Assembly: GCA_963761475.1 (NCBI GenBank)
Contig: CAVXGT010000032.1
Location: 55,030 to 119,029 of the forward strand
Source: Ga0077555 sp963761475
GTDB taxonomy: Bacteria; Pseudomonadota; Alphaproteobacteria; Rhizobiales; Hyphomicrobiaceae
Direction: 5' to 3'
DNA length: 64,000 nt
The notes beneath the pieces were generated by a model that had not been told where the DNA came from, made no database searches, and was given only the letters and a program-made list of their open reading frames with translations. Shown piece by piece: positions 1 to 9,038 of this stretch (position 1 is the stretch's first letter; every line of letters starts with the position of its first letter). A program made the position numbers and the translations under genes.

Positions 1-1
1 T

Positions 2-727
2 CATCGCGTCATCGCCGGCGGCATGCGAACCTTGCTCGAAGCGGGCTTCGGCACGCCTGGCCCGGCCCCGGTGCCCGATGCGCTTGCCACCGTGATCCTG
101 ACGCTGGCGTTGTTTCTCGCATACGAGCTGGCCTACTGGGTCTATCATTACCTGAGCCACATGGTCCCCTTCCTGTGGGAGATGCACAAGGTGCATCACT
201 CGGCCGAGGTCTTGACCCCGCTCACCAACTCGCGCGTCCACCCCATCGAGAGCGTGCTGTTCCTCAACACGCTGGCGATCTTTCTCGGTGTCACCGACGC
301 CGTTGTGCGCTGGTCGCTGGGCCGTCCCGCTGAGGTGCTCACCATCGCCAACGCCAACGCCCTCGTCGTGATCTTCACTTATCTCCTGGCCCATCTCCAT
401 CACACCCACGTCTGGATCGCCTTCACCGGTCCCCTCGGTCGCCTCTTGATCAGCCCGGCCCATCATCAGATCCACCACTCGACCAATCCCATCCACTTCA
501 ACAAGAACATGGGCAGCGTACTGGCAATCTGGGACTGGTTGTTCGGCACGCTGCATGTCCCCTCCGCCAAGCGCGAGCGCCTCACCTTCGGCATCGGCGA
601 CGGCGAGGTGACGGAGCACACGGTCACTCAGGAACTCTTGCGCCCGGTCAACGCGCTCGGCGCCGGGGCGCGCCGCCTGGCAGGCGCCGTTGCCGAGAAG
701 CAAGAGTCCGGCAGCGTTCGGAGCTAG
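2..727 (+). CDS. Sterol desaturase / fatty acid hydroxylase family protein, 5' end outside window
   Basis: This is a membrane di-iron hydroxylase of the sterol desaturase superfamily. Counting from the ATG at 23, the histidine ligands are visible: H42-x3-H46 (HYLSH), H55-x2-HH (HKVHH), H124/H126-H129, and HHQIHH at 147-152. Hydrophobic stretches lie at about 20-40 and 75-125. The family fits C-H hydroxylation of a lipid or sterol-like substrate at the inner membrane, but the substrate cannot be read from sequence. The frame is open to the window edge (position 2) and the protein is short for the family, so the real start is probably upstream and the first membrane segments are missing. It converges with the M48 gene, with only a few bases between the stops. 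Confidence 0.85.
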   Translation, partial: HRVIAGGMRTLLEAGFGTPGPAPVPDALATVILTLALFLAYELAYWVYHYLSHMVPFLWEMHKVHHSAEVLTPLTNSRVHPIESVLFLNTLAIFLGVTDAVVRWSLGRPAEVLTIANANALVVIFTYLLAHLHHTHVWIAFTGPLGRLLISPAHHQIHHSTNPIHFNKNMGSVLAIWDWLFGTLHVPSAKRERLTFGIGDGEVTEHTVTQELLRPVNALGAGARRLAGAVAEKQESGSVRS

Positions 728-731
728 CACC

Positions 732-1880
732 CTACTTGGGATCTGGTTTTGTGGTAGCCGATGGCCGGTCCACACACATCGTCTGCAGGGCGCGCCACGC
801 GCCCGCCTCCAGCGCCGGCCGAGCATCGCCGACCTGCTGCTTGGCGACCGTGTCCGCACGCTCGCGCGAGCGGGGATGTGTGCGCAGGATGTCCCAGTGT
901 TTGCCGGTCGTGCTCTTGGTTTGCTCGCGCGCGTCTAGCCTTCGGAAGAAGTCGGCGAGCCCGGCGGTCGAGACCTTCGCCCGGATGAGGGTCGCAGTGG
1001 CCCGCGCATCGGCATCCCGCTCTGCCGCCTGCGAGTATTGCAGTTGGCTCAGCAGCAACCCGACTGTACCGAGCGTGCTGCCGCCACCCCCGGTCATCAG
1101 CTCGAAGGCGGCATAGAGCCCGACCGTCCGGATAATCGCGGTCTCCGGATGCAAGGCATCGGCATGTCCCATCTCGTGCGCCAGGACGCCGGCGATCTCG
1201 TCGGCGCTGCGCGCAGTACCAAGGATGCCCCGCGTCAGCACGATCTGGCCTCCTGGCGCGGCAAAGGCGTTGATCAGCTTCCAGTCGACGACCCTGACGC
1301 GATAGCGCGCTGCCTGTTCGCTGTCGCCAGCAAGCCTTGCCACAAGTCGGTCAAGCGCGGCTCGCCCCGCAGCCGTCTCGCACTGGCCGTGGCCCTCTGC
1401 GATCGCATCGATCACGCGCGTGCCGACGGAGCGGCGCAAACTGTCCGGTATCGCCATAGCAATGCCACGCGCAGGCGAAACGCCGCCGAGCCATAGTCCC
1501 CCGGCAATCACGGCGAGAGCCGCAACGCCAGCGAGGATCGGCCGCGTCACGCGCCAGCCGAACGCATGCCCCGTGAGGTGGGGCGCGCGTTCGGCCACGA
1601 TCTTGACGAAGGTCGCATCGGTGACCAGCAGGGTGGTATCGGGTGCGAGCGAGCTCGAGAGCAGAACGTGGTCCGAGCCCCGCGTAAGCGGCGTGGCGAC
1701 GGTCAGCGTCGCCCACGGCCAGATGGTCTCGGCTTGGACCCCGGTGCGAACGCTGATCCCCGGCGCATTGATCCGTACTTCGGCAGAGCGCCGCGCGGCA
1801 CTTGTGCCGTCGCTGAGGCGACCCTGGAAGACCGCTTCGCTGTCGCCCATCGCCTCGCCTGTTCTGGGCTCAGAAGGCAT
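732..1880 (-). CDS. M48 family metalloprotease with N-terminal soluble domain
   Basis: This is a zinc metallopeptidase of the M48 type. From the ATG at 1880 the protein has a short N-terminal domain (about 15-90, like the domain that precedes M48 in DUF898-linked proteases), one membrane segment near 113-133, then the peptidase domain with HEMGH at 235-239 and a downstream ERDAD motif supplying the third zinc ligand. It probably acts at the membrane on envelope proteins. The ATG at 1880 overlaps the end of the upstream DUF898 gene by 11 bases, suggesting translational coupling. A second in-frame ATG at 1850 follows an AGGCGAGG stretch and is an alternative start. The pairing of DUF898 with M48 recurs in Proteobacteria; the substrate is unknown. 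Confidence 0.85.
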   Translation of the reverse strand: MPSEPRTGEAMGDSEAVFQGRLSDGTSAARRSAEVRINAPGISVRTGVQAETIWPWATLTVATPLTRGSDHVLLSSSLAPDTTLLVTDATFVKIVAERAPHLTGHAFGWRVTRPILAGVAALAVIAGGLWLGGVSPARGIAMAIPDSLRRSVGTRVIDAIAEGHGQCETAAGRAALDRLVARLAGDSEQAARYRVRVVDWKLINAFAAPGGQIVLTRGILGTARSADEIAGVLAHEMGHADALHPETAIIRTVGLYAAFELMTGGGGSTLGTVGLLLSQLQYSQAAERDADARATATLIRAKVSTAGLADFFRRLDAREQTKSTTGKHWDILRTHPRSRERADTVAKQQVGDARPALEAGAWRALQTMCVDRPSATTKPDPK

Positions 1881-3030
1881 CGACGTCGAACGCCTGCGCC
1901 AACCCTTCGCCGCGGTTGCTGGTATCGGCTGCGCCCTGTTGGATCTGCGCCACCGCAACGGTCCCCTCGATCTCGAGATGCTCGACCAGATAGCGCGCCG
2001 AGCGTGCCTGCGCGACGGGTCCGAGCAGCCCGAGTGTGAACAGGACCATCAGATAGTTGGTGAGCGCGAGCGTCACCAGCGTCCCGCCCGTGGCACTACC
2101 CTTGAAGCGCGCGCCTTCGAATGTCGTATGCTGGGCGAAGTGGTTCATCATGAGCGCGCGGTACCAAGCACTGACCACGCTGTAGAGCAGGAATCCGATC
2201 AGCGCCGTCGCGTAGAAAACCGCCATCAACGTGATGATGGTCTGCAGGTCCGGCTTGAAATCGGGCTTTGGCATGTCGAAGCCGAGCAGTCTGAAATTGA
2301 CGAACGCAGCGATGGCGACAACGGCGGAAGCGATGACAACGGCGCTGAACCAGAGCACGGCAAACCGGCCATAGAGCGGTCCTGCCTTCGCATCGAAGGC
2401 AAAAGGTCGGTCGCCGAACCGCATGCCGTTGGTGATCAGGCCCTGCAGCTTCGTCGCCCGCCATGGCGACACCCAGCCGAGTGTGGCGATCATCGCCAGT
2501 CCCGTCCAGAAGTAGGTCCACGCATAGTGCCACGAGCTGCCGTCGAGTCCGCCACGAATGCCGCGCCACCGCGTCCGCGACAGCCGGTAGCGTTGCGCCC
2601 GGTGGATGCCGAAACCGATCAGGAAAAAGAACAGGCCATAGAGGATCATCTGCACGATGCTGGCCCCGGTCGACTTCGGCCCGAACGCCAGTGCCGCCAC
2701 CAGCGAAACCAGGAATGCCGGCACCAGCAGCGCGCCGAGCACGACGAGAAAGCCGAGGAACAGTTCCTTGCCCGTGCCCGTGTACTGCAGCGGCTCGTGG
2801 TTGATCCGCGCCGCCGCCCAGATCCGCTGGCGCACCTCGGTGCGCCCCCAGAACCCATAGATGCCGAGCGTAATGATCTTCAGCAGGAAATTCTTGACGC
2901 TGAGCCCAACCATGGCGGGGGGCGTCACCCAGGAGAGCATCAGAGGCTCTCGCCCGTCTTGTGGTGTGCCGTGGAGTGCCGCCACGGGGTCGAACTTGTA
3001 GCCTGTGTCGCCAACACTGGAGGTCGTCAT
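1870..3030 (-). CDS. YjgN family (DUF898) membrane protein
   Basis: This is a polytopic membrane protein of 386 residues of the DUF898/YjgN family. After a soluble N terminus, the family signature is seen near 42-66 (KIITLGIYGFWGRTEVRQR), followed by alternating hydrophobic segments to about residue 360. A second similar block around 195-225 fits the duplicated layout of the family. The ATG at 3030 has GAAGG about 9 bases upstream. The 3' end overlaps the M48 protease gene, so the two are very likely co-expressed. The molecular function of DUF898 is not established, and its pairing with a protease suggests envelope quality control only by inference. Confidence 0.88.
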   Translation of the reverse strand: MTTSSVGDTGYKFDPVAALHGTPQDGREPLMLSWVTPPAMVGLSVKNFLLKIITLGIYGFWGRTEVRQRIWAAARINHEPLQYTGTGKELFLGFLVVLGALLVPAFLVSLVAALAFGPKSTGASIVQMILYGLFFFLIGFGIHRAQRYRLSRTRWRGIRGGLDGSSWHYAWTYFWTGLAMIATLGWVSPWRATKLQGLITNGMRFGDRPFAFDAKAGPLYGRFAVLWFSAVVIASAVVAIAAFVNFRLLGFDMPKPDFKPDLQTIITLMAVFYATALIGFLLYSVVSAWYRALMMNHFAQHTTFEGARFKGSATGGTLVTLALTNYLMVLFTLGLLGPVAQARSARYLVEHLEIEGTVAVAQIQQGAADTSNRGEGLAQAFDVDAF

Positions 3031-3242
3031 GTGAAATTGCCTTCAAATGTGGGGCCGCATTCGCGGGGCCTGACCCGCGATGCAAAAGAAATGCCGTTCA
3101 ATATGCGCAACAATGATCATCTGTTTAGAATACGAACCTAGATGTGCCGCAAGCCGAGCTTGGGGACAACGCAAATGTGCGTCGTCAGGCGAGGTGGTTG
3201 ATTGGCAAGCCATACTTTCTCGTGATCGCGAGCCCACAGGCG

Positions 3243-3893
3243 TCAGGACATCGGATCCCGGCATTCCTCGGTCGCCGGCAGCGGATCGCAAGTGCGTGAC
3301 CCCGCACACGTCTTCAGGGCATCGCGCAATTCGTCCGAGTAGATGCCGTCGAGGCGGCCGCGGTAGCGCCCGGTCGCCGACAGCCCGCACTGGTAGAGTT
3401 TGATCATACGTGGTCCGCCAAGCACGACCGCCTGCTCGTAGTCGGAAAAAGCGCCGTCATGATCCCCCAGCACCTGCCGGATGTGGGCCCGCGTATCCCA
3501 GGTGTGCTCGCTTCCCGGACTGAGCTGCAGCGAACGCTCGACGTCAGGCAGGCCCTGCGCTGCCCGTCCCCACTTGAAGTAGGCCCACGCCCGGTTGTTG
3601 AGCGCCACCGCAAAGCCCGGATTGATGGCGATGGCCGCATCGTAGTCGCCGATCGCAGCCTCGTATTGGCGTTTCAAAGACAACGCCAGCGCCCGCATCG
3701 AGTAGGCTTGCGCCTTCTCGAGCTGCGTCGCCATAGGATTCTCGATGATCGCCGTGCAACCGGCAAAGCGCCGCTCGTTATCCTCGCTGAAGCACTCCGT
3801 CGCAATTTCGGCACGCGCCATCTGCACGGAAAGTCCCGCGATCAGGGCGAAAAGTATGAACTTGAGGCGCAGGGCCGACCAGTTCTTCAGCAT
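3243..3893 (-). CDS. Secreted tetratricopeptide-repeat protein
   Basis: This 216-residue protein has a signal peptide (hydrophobic 10-25, likely cleavage after ARA at about 28) and about three TPR units between 60 and 160, with the usual A-x3-A-I and N-P-x-x-A spacing. The C-terminal 35-40 residues (LYQCGLSATGRYRG then a D-G-I-Y motif) resemble a small peptidoglycan-binding-like module. Five cysteines in the mature part may form disulfides. It is probably a periplasmic scaffold or cell-wall-associated protein. It stands alone, with about 210 bases separating it from the DUF898 gene. No specific function can be assigned. Confidence 0.75.
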   Translation of the reverse strand: MLKNWSALRLKFILFALIAGLSVQMARAEIATECFSEDNERRFAGCTAIIENPMATQLEKAQAYSMRALALSLKRQYEAAIGDYDAAIAINPGFAVALNNRAWAYFKWGRAAQGLPDVERSLQLSPGSEHTWDTRAHIRQVLGDHDGAFSDYEQAVVLGGPRMIKLYQCGLSATGRYRGRLDGIYSDELRDALKTCAGSRTCDPLPATEECRDPMS

Positions 3894-4066
3894 GGATGAG
3901 CCCCGCCCAACATCGAACGCAAGTGACTAAGCCGGTTCACACAATGGCCTGCAGAATTGCGATGCCATCACACCAAATGTCTGGCTACGCGACGATGCAT
4001 AGCCAAGCGGCGAAGTCATGTCACCCAATATGGCCATCACCGTGGCACGATCAAGCCGCGGTCCGA

Positions 4067-4420
4067 TCAGGCGCCGGGACCGCGGTTCTCCGGCACGTCG
4101 ATTTCGAGGTCGAGGATCAGGTAGCTCCACGACTTGCCGTGACTGTCGAGCCCGAGCGAGGTGTTGACACCGCCCTCGAGCGCATCTGACATCACGAAAT
4201 TGAGCCCGTGCAGCTGGTCGAGCTCGTAGCGCTTGACGGCCCCCTGGATGAGCGCCGGAAAGGTCGCCTTGATGCGGTCGGCGGTGAGCTGTGCCTTGAC
4301 CAGTGGATAATCGCCGGGATCGTAGACCCACACCGAGACATTGGACGTGTTGCCCTTGTCACCGGCGCGAGCGTGGGCGATCTCGTGGAGCTTGATGCGT
4401 CGTGTCGAAGCCGTGCTCAT
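4067..4420 (-). CDS. AtuA-like small protein (C-terminal AtuA domain as separate cistron)
   Basis: This 117-residue protein matches the C-terminal domain that in many AtuA (acyclic terpene utilisation) proteins is fused behind DUF1446. It contains HEIAHARAGDKGNTSNVSVW near its N terminus and a D-L-E-I-D-V-P-E-N-R-G end, both typical of that domain. The ATG at 4420 sits inside the upstream DUF1446 gene's end (ATGA overlap of 4 bases), so the two proteins are translationally coupled and probably act as a two-chain version of AtuA. Its biochemical role is unknown; in Pseudomonas the atu cluster degrades citronellol/geraniol acids. Confidence 0.82.
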   Translation of the reverse strand: MSTASTRRIKLHEIAHARAGDKGNTSNVSVWVYDPGDYPLVKAQLTADRIKATFPALIQGAVKRYELDQLHGLNFVMSDALEGGVNTSLGLDSHGKSWSYLILDLEIDVPENRGPGA

Positions 4421-5766
4421 GCCACCAGCACCTCCACGCGCGGCCGCACACGATCGCGTGCGATCAAGGCGGAATGCGTGACGACCGATGGCGTGATCTG
4501 CCCGCGATAGCCCCCGCCTCCGGCAGGACCGCAGCACAGCAGTGATTCGACCTCCCACAGCATGGTTTCACAAGCGGCGCGGTCGGTCGTACGCAGCGCT
4601 ACGCGTAGTCGAACGTCCTCGGCCTCCTGGCGGACGCCATGGGCGGTTGCATGCAGCGCATTGAGGCCGATCAGGTCGACCCGCATGGCAACGCCGGCAC
4701 CGCCGATGCCGGGCTCGCGTCCAAGCCGTTCCCGGATGATGTCACCGGCCAGTTGCGCCCTGGCAGCAGCATTGGGTCCGGCATAGCTCACACCGGCTTC
4801 GCCGAGGTAGCCGCCGTCGAAACCAACGGTCACCTTGAGCTTCTCCGGCCGCTGCGAGCCGCTGGCCTTGGCGACCCGGACCCGGTCGCGCGCGTCCTCG
4901 GAAAGCTCGACGGTCGAGAAATCCGCCGTCACGTCGGGCGTCAGGTACTGGCGCGGATCGTGCACCTCGTAGAGCAGCTGTTCCTTGACGGTCCGTGGCG
5001 TCACCATGCCGCCGGCATCGGCAAGCTTGGTGATCACGGCCGAGCCGTCCGCCGCCACCTCGGCGATCGGATAGCCGCAATCGGCAAGCCGCGGCACGTC
5101 CTTGCGGCCGGGATCGGCGAAATAGCCGCCCGTGATCTGCATGCCGCATTCCATGAGGTGGCCGACCAGCGTGCCGCGCCCGAGAGCTGCCCAGTCGTCG
5201 CGAGCCCAACCATATTTGTGCACGATCGGCGACAGGAACAACGATGGGTCGGCCACCCGCCCCGTGATGATCACGTCGGCGCCGGTTTCTATCGCCGGCA
5301 GAATGGCGTCGATGCCGAGGTAGACGTTGGCGCCGGCGAGCGGCAGCCCCACCTCGTCGATGCGCTTGTCGTGATTGTCGAACAATGTCGTGTCTGGTCC
5401 AAGGAGGTCGGTGACCTCGTCGCCGAGCACGGCTGCCACCTTGAGGCCTTTGAGCCCCAGCTCCCGCGCCACCTCCACCACCACCTGCGCTGCCGCCGGC
5501 ACGTTGGCGACGCCCATGTTGGTCATGATGCGCGTGCCGTTGGCCTGGCTGGCCTTGAGCACGCCGCGCATGCGGGCAGCGAGCTGCGGATTGTACCCGC
5601 GCCGGGGATCGAGCTTCCGGTCGCGATGCCCGAACGCCAATGTCCGCTCGCCGATGGTTTCGAACACCAGCCAGTCCAGCTTGCCTTTTTCCGCCAGATC
5701 CATCGCCGGTCCGAGCCGGTCGGATGAGAAGCCGGCGCCACATCCAAGTCTGAGCATTGAGGTCAT
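4417..5766 (-). CDS. Acyclic terpene utilisation AtuA family protein (DUF1446)
   Basis: This 449-residue protein covers the DUF1446 domain for almost its whole length. It starts with MTSMLRLGCGAGFSSDRLGP and has the conserved TNMGVANVPAAAQ and IITGRVADPSLF segments of the family. It is cytoplasmic with no signal peptide. The gene ends on the ATG of the small AtuA-like gene. Elsewhere the family sits in gene sets for terpene, branched acyl-CoA or hydroxyacid catabolism; no other atu genes (such as geranyl-CoA carboxylase) are next to it here, so the terpene role should not be assumed. The catalytic activity of DUF1446 is not established. Confidence 0.85.
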   Translation of the reverse strand: MTSMLRLGCGAGFSSDRLGPAMDLAEKGKLDWLVFETIGERTLAFGHRDRKLDPRRGYNPQLAARMRGVLKASQANGTRIMTNMGVANVPAAAQVVVEVARELGLKGLKVAAVLGDEVTDLLGPDTTLFDNHDKRIDEVGLPLAGANVYLGIDAILPAIETGADVIITGRVADPSLFLSPIVHKYGWARDDWAALGRGTLVGHLMECGMQITGGYFADPGRKDVPRLADCGYPIAEVAADGSAVITKLADAGGMVTPRTVKEQLLYEVHDPRQYLTPDVTADFSTVELSEDARDRVRVAKASGSQRPEKLKVTVGFDGGYLGEAGVSYAGPNAAARAQLAGDIIRERLGREPGIGGAGVAMRVDLIGLNALHATAHGVRQEAEDVRLRVALRTTDRAACETMLWEVESLLCCGPAGGGGYRGQITPSVVTHSALIARDRVRPRVEVLVA

Positions 5767-5848
5767 TCCTCATTGGCCGCCGAGGAAATTCAGCGCGTCT
5801 GCTTTCCAGTCGCACGTCGAGGCCGACCTGTCACGCTATCGTGCGGGG

Positions 5849-6241
5849 TTACTTCAACACGACGCGGTAGGCGGCGTTGCCGTTGACGTTCACGGAATCT
5901 TCCCCGCGCCGGCGCTGCACATTCGAGTGCACGTTGAGCCGCTCGAGTTTGCACGACGAGGCAATGGTCGCCAACAGCACCTTGCACTCGCTGGCCGCGA
6001 TCTCGTAGAGCGCACGCCGCGCGCCTTCGAGTGTTTCCCCCTGGGCCTTGGCGTCATCCGACTTCAGCGGCAGGTTGAGCCCATAGTTCACCGACACCTG
6101 GATCGACCCGTCGCTGCCCGCGCTGCCGTCCTGCGCCGGCACACGCAGGGAAAACGGCCGCGGCGACTGGGCTGATGCCGGGGCAATCGCCGCGGCGGTG
6201 GCCAGCAGGACGAGGGCAATCGGCCAACGCAGGTCGAGCAT
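5849..6241 (-). CDS. Small secreted protein of unknown function
   Basis: This 130-residue protein begins with a clear signal peptide (hydrophobic core about 6-22, cleavage likely after SAQ at 25). The mature part is polar, has two cysteines (near 86 and 95) that could pair, and ends in an Asn/Val-rich strand-like segment. I do not recognise the family. It lies alone between the AtuA genes downstream and the GNAT gene upstream, all on the minus strand, with gaps of about 80 and 150 bases, so it probably has its own promoter. Its codon use matches its neighbours. Confidence 0.6.
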   Translation of the reverse strand: MLDLRWPIALVLLATAAAIAPASAQSPRPFSLRVPAQDGSAGSDGSIQVSVNYGLNLPLKSDDAKAQGETLEGARRALYEIAASECKVLLATIASSCKLERLNVHSNVQRRRGEDSVNVNGNAAYRVVLK

Positions 6242-6393
6242 GTAGCAGTCTCCTTGATCGAGGCGGGTATGAATGATCTGTGCTCGTCGGTTAACACTAC
6301 CTTGTTGGACGATTTGTGTCGCAAAGATCTGCCCGGTTGCCCTAATGCGCTATGAACGCCGCAGCATGGCGCCGGCCGCATCGCGTGCCGCTC

Positions 6394-6903
6394 TTAATCC
6401 GAAGCCAGCGCCCGCTCGAGGAACACAACACCCTTCTGTCCGTCCGCGGTCCACTGCTCGCCGATGCGGGTAAAGCCGAGCCGCTCGTGGAAGCGCAGCG
6501 AACCTGGATTTGGCGGCGCCAGGTTGACCTCGCACAGCATCGTGCCCCTCTGGCCTGCGAAGCGCGCGAATGCGGCCCGGTAGAGCGTGGCGCCGAGACC
6601 GCAGCCTTGGGCGCCGGAGGCAACGGCAATCCGGTCGCAATAGGCAAACGTCGGCCGCCGGCCGCTGATCCACTGGTAGTTGAGGCTCGGATAGTCGATG
6701 CCTTCCGTCATGCACAGGATGAAACCTGCCGGCGCCCCTGCAATCTCGGCAACCAGCGTAGCGGCACCAATGTCGATGAGGTGGGCAAGCTCGCTCGCCG
6801 TCACCGAGCCGACGCCGGGCGTCCCCGCATCGTTGATGCGGTGGAGCGCCGCGACGTCGCTGGCGTTGGCATCGCGTATGACCGCGCGCATGGCCGCCGA
6901 CAC
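6394..6903 (-). CDS. GNAT family N-acetyltransferase
   Basis: This 169-residue protein is a GCN5-related acetyltransferase. The acetyl-CoA pyrophosphate-binding motif A is visible as SGAQGCGLGATLYRAAF (Q/R-x-x-G-x-G/A) in the second half, preceded by the beta-4 strand carrying DRIAVA. The C-terminal motif B segment includes NPGSLRFHERLGF. The substrate is unknown. Its start lies only 8 bases after the stop of the ThDP-dependent enzyme, so the two probably form one transcript. Confidence 0.85.
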   Translation of the reverse strand: MSAAMRAVIRDANASDVAALHRINDAGTPGVGSVTASELAHLIDIGAATLVAEIAGAPAGFILCMTEGIDYPSLNYQWISGRRPTFAYCDRIAVASGAQGCGLGATLYRAAFARFAGQRGTMLCEVNLAPPNPGSLRFHERLGFTRIGEQWTADGQKGVVFLERALASD

Positions 6904-6911
6904 CCGACGGC

Positions 6912-8663
6912 CTAAACCGGCCGATCGCCCTTTTTCACAGTCAGCGCCGCCCGGTTGTCAGCCGCCGGCAGCATCTTCGCGGGATCGCGCGTCACCACCA
7001 CGTCGAGGATGGTCGGGCTCGAGGTGTTCTCGAGGCCCTCCTGGATCGCCGACTGCAGCTTCTCCGGATCCGTCACACGGATGCCGTGACAGCCGAACCC
7101 CTTGGCGATCTGTGAATAATCCATCTCGACGAGATCCGACGACTGGTAGTTTCCGGGACCATAGACGGCGTGCTGCAGCGCTTTCACATAGCCCGACGCT
7201 GCGTTGTTGAAGACGATGCCGACGAAGTTGGTGCCGAGCCGCCGCGCCGTCTCCAACTCGCCGAGGCTCATGTTGAAGCCGCCGTCACCGCACATGGTAA
7301 CGACCCGCCGCTTCGGTCCGGCGGCGAGCTGCGCACCGATGCCACCCGGCACGCCGTAGCCAATCGAGGCGAAACCACGGTCAGGAAGGAAATGGCGGCC
7401 TGCGGCCTTGGTGTCGAACATCAGGCCGCCCCAGTGGCCGGCAAAGCCGCCGTCGGCAACCAGGATGCCATCCGCAGGCATCAGCTTGGTGAGCTCGTTC
7501 ATGAGGCGGCCGACGTTGATCGGGCTCTCCTTGCTCTCCAGCCGGTCGGCAGCGCCGGCCCGCCATTCGGCCATGCGCTTCGGAACTTCCGCCACATAGG
7601 CGGCCCGGCTTTGCGCCGCGGCCCGGCCGTTGCCGAGGGCGGCTGCGAGATCCTCGAGCGTAAGCTTGGCGTCGCCCGCCAGCGCCACGTCGGTGCGCGT
7701 GGTCCGCCCGATCTCTGTCGGCTCGATCTCGACGTGGATGATTGGCTTGCCCGGCGGGATCAGAGCAAAACGCTTGGTGGCGATTTCGCCGAGCTTGCAG
7801 CCCACCACGATCAGGCAGTCCGAGGCCGCAATCAGCGCGTTGGCGATCCGGTCGTAGCGTCCGAAAAGACCTGCCGAATGCGAGTGATTGCAGGCGATGG
7901 CACCCTTGCCACTCATCGTGTGCGCCACCGGCACGCCATAGCTCTCGGCAAACTTGGCGAGCACGTCCCAGGCCTCCGAGATATGCACGCCGCCACCAGC
8001 CAGGATGAGCGGCCGCTCGGCCTTGGCGATCAGCGCCGCGGCCTTCTCGACCGAAGAGCCGTCTGGCCGGGTGCGCCGCGCCTGCGCCCGCAGCGTTTCC
8101 GGATCGACCCAGAAATCGGTCGCATCGAAATCGTATTCGCCATGCGCGATGTCTTCGGGAACGTCGAGCAGCACCGGGCCCGGCCGCCCGCTGGTCGCCA
8201 CGGCAAAGGCGCGCCGCACATGCTCAGGCAGGCGCTTGACCACTTCGACCCGGATCACTTCCTTGACGGCGGGACGCAGGATCTCGATCTGCCGCGCCTC
8301 CTGCGTCATGTTTTTCCAGGCGTGCTCGCGATTGGCGTCGCCCGCGATGGCGAGCATCGGGATGCCGGCGTTGAGACTCTCGATGAGGCCCGTCGTCAGG
8401 TTGGTGGCCCCTGGCCCGAGCGTGCCATCGGCGACCGCCGGCCGGTTCATAACCTTGCCCCAGGCGTCGGCCGCAAAGGCGCCGCAGCGCTCGTCGTTGA
8501 TCAGGTAATGCTTGAGGTTCAAGGCCCGGCAGGCCTCGTAGAACGGCAGCAACTGAAATCCGCCCATGCCGAAGATTGGGCCGCAGCCGGTCAATTTCAG
8601 CATCTCGGCGAGCGCCATACCGCCGGTCATGCGGCGAACGGAATTGGGGATCGGCTGGTTCAT
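6912..8663 (-). CDS. Thiamine diphosphate-dependent enzyme, acetolactate-synthase-like
   Basis: This 583-residue protein has the three-domain ThDP fold: an N-terminal Pyr domain with the activating glutamate in NDERCGAFAADAWGK (near residue 60), a central domain, and a C-terminal PP domain with the GDGGFNMS ... NN metal/ThDP motif. Such enzymes decarboxylate 2-oxo acids or oxalyl-CoA or condense pyruvate; the exact substrate is uncertain. No small regulatory subunit gene (IlvH) is adjacent, so a catabolic role is more likely than branched-chain amino-acid synthesis. The ATG at 8663 is preceded by GAGG and is preferred over an upstream ATG at 8714. The GNAT gene follows after 8 bases. Confidence 0.88.
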   Translation of the reverse strand: MNQPIPNSVRRMTGGMALAEMLKLTGCGPIFGMGGFQLLPFYEACRALNLKHYLINDERCGAFAADAWGKVMNRPAVADGTLGPGATNLTTGLIESLNAGIPMLAIAGDANREHAWKNMTQEARQIEILRPAVKEVIRVEVVKRLPEHVRRAFAVATSGRPGPVLLDVPEDIAHGEYDFDATDFWVDPETLRAQARRTRPDGSSVEKAAALIAKAERPLILAGGGVHISEAWDVLAKFAESYGVPVAHTMSGKGAIACNHSHSAGLFGRYDRIANALIAASDCLIVVGCKLGEIATKRFALIPPGKPIIHVEIEPTEIGRTTRTDVALAGDAKLTLEDLAAALGNGRAAAQSRAAYVAEVPKRMAEWRAGAADRLESKESPINVGRLMNELTKLMPADGILVADGGFAGHWGGLMFDTKAAGRHFLPDRGFASIGYGVPGGIGAQLAAGPKRRVVTMCGDGGFNMSLGELETARRLGTNFVGIVFNNAASGYVKALQHAVYGPGNYQSSDLVEMDYSQIAKGFGCHGIRVTDPEKLQSAIQEGLENTSSPTILDVVVTRDPAKMLPAADNRAALTVKKGDRPV

Positions 8664-9038
8664 GGGATCGGCCTCGCTTGGGGTGGATCGGGGATCGGAG
8701 GCGACTCTACGCAATCTTTTGGGGCGCCGCCAACGCCTGCGGCGTCATGGCCCGTTTCCCGGCCTGCCTGGAATGCGTCCGGCCCGGACAGACCCCTGTT
8801 GCCGATCGAGCGCGCCCATCTGCCAAATTGTGCCGTTCAGGGGTGGAGTCTTACCGCATGGCTTGTTATCACTGAACCCGTCGAAGACCTGCTTGCATCC
8901 CGGTTTCGGGGCCGCGCCAGTGCCGCTGTGCCTGCGCCAGCAGTGTTCGCCTCGAGGCCTGAGCGCCTTGTCGCTCGTGGGCGGTGCTGCACCCGACCGA
9001 TTGACGGTCCAAGCTGAAGCAGAGGGAAATCCAAAAAA
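8664..9038. other. Intergenic region between divergent genes
   Basis: These 375 bases separate the minus-strand ThDP enzyme gene from the plus-strand peptidoglycan-binding gene, so promoters for both must lie here. The only clear site is AGAGGG at 9021-9026, the likely ribosome binding site of the downstream gene. I see no RNA gene or repeat. Confidence 0.5.

Noticed and set aside
7170..9017. 615-codon plus-strand frame opposite the ThDP enzyme
   Set aside because: Shadow of the ThDP gene; the Pyr/PP motifs are all in the minus-strand protein.
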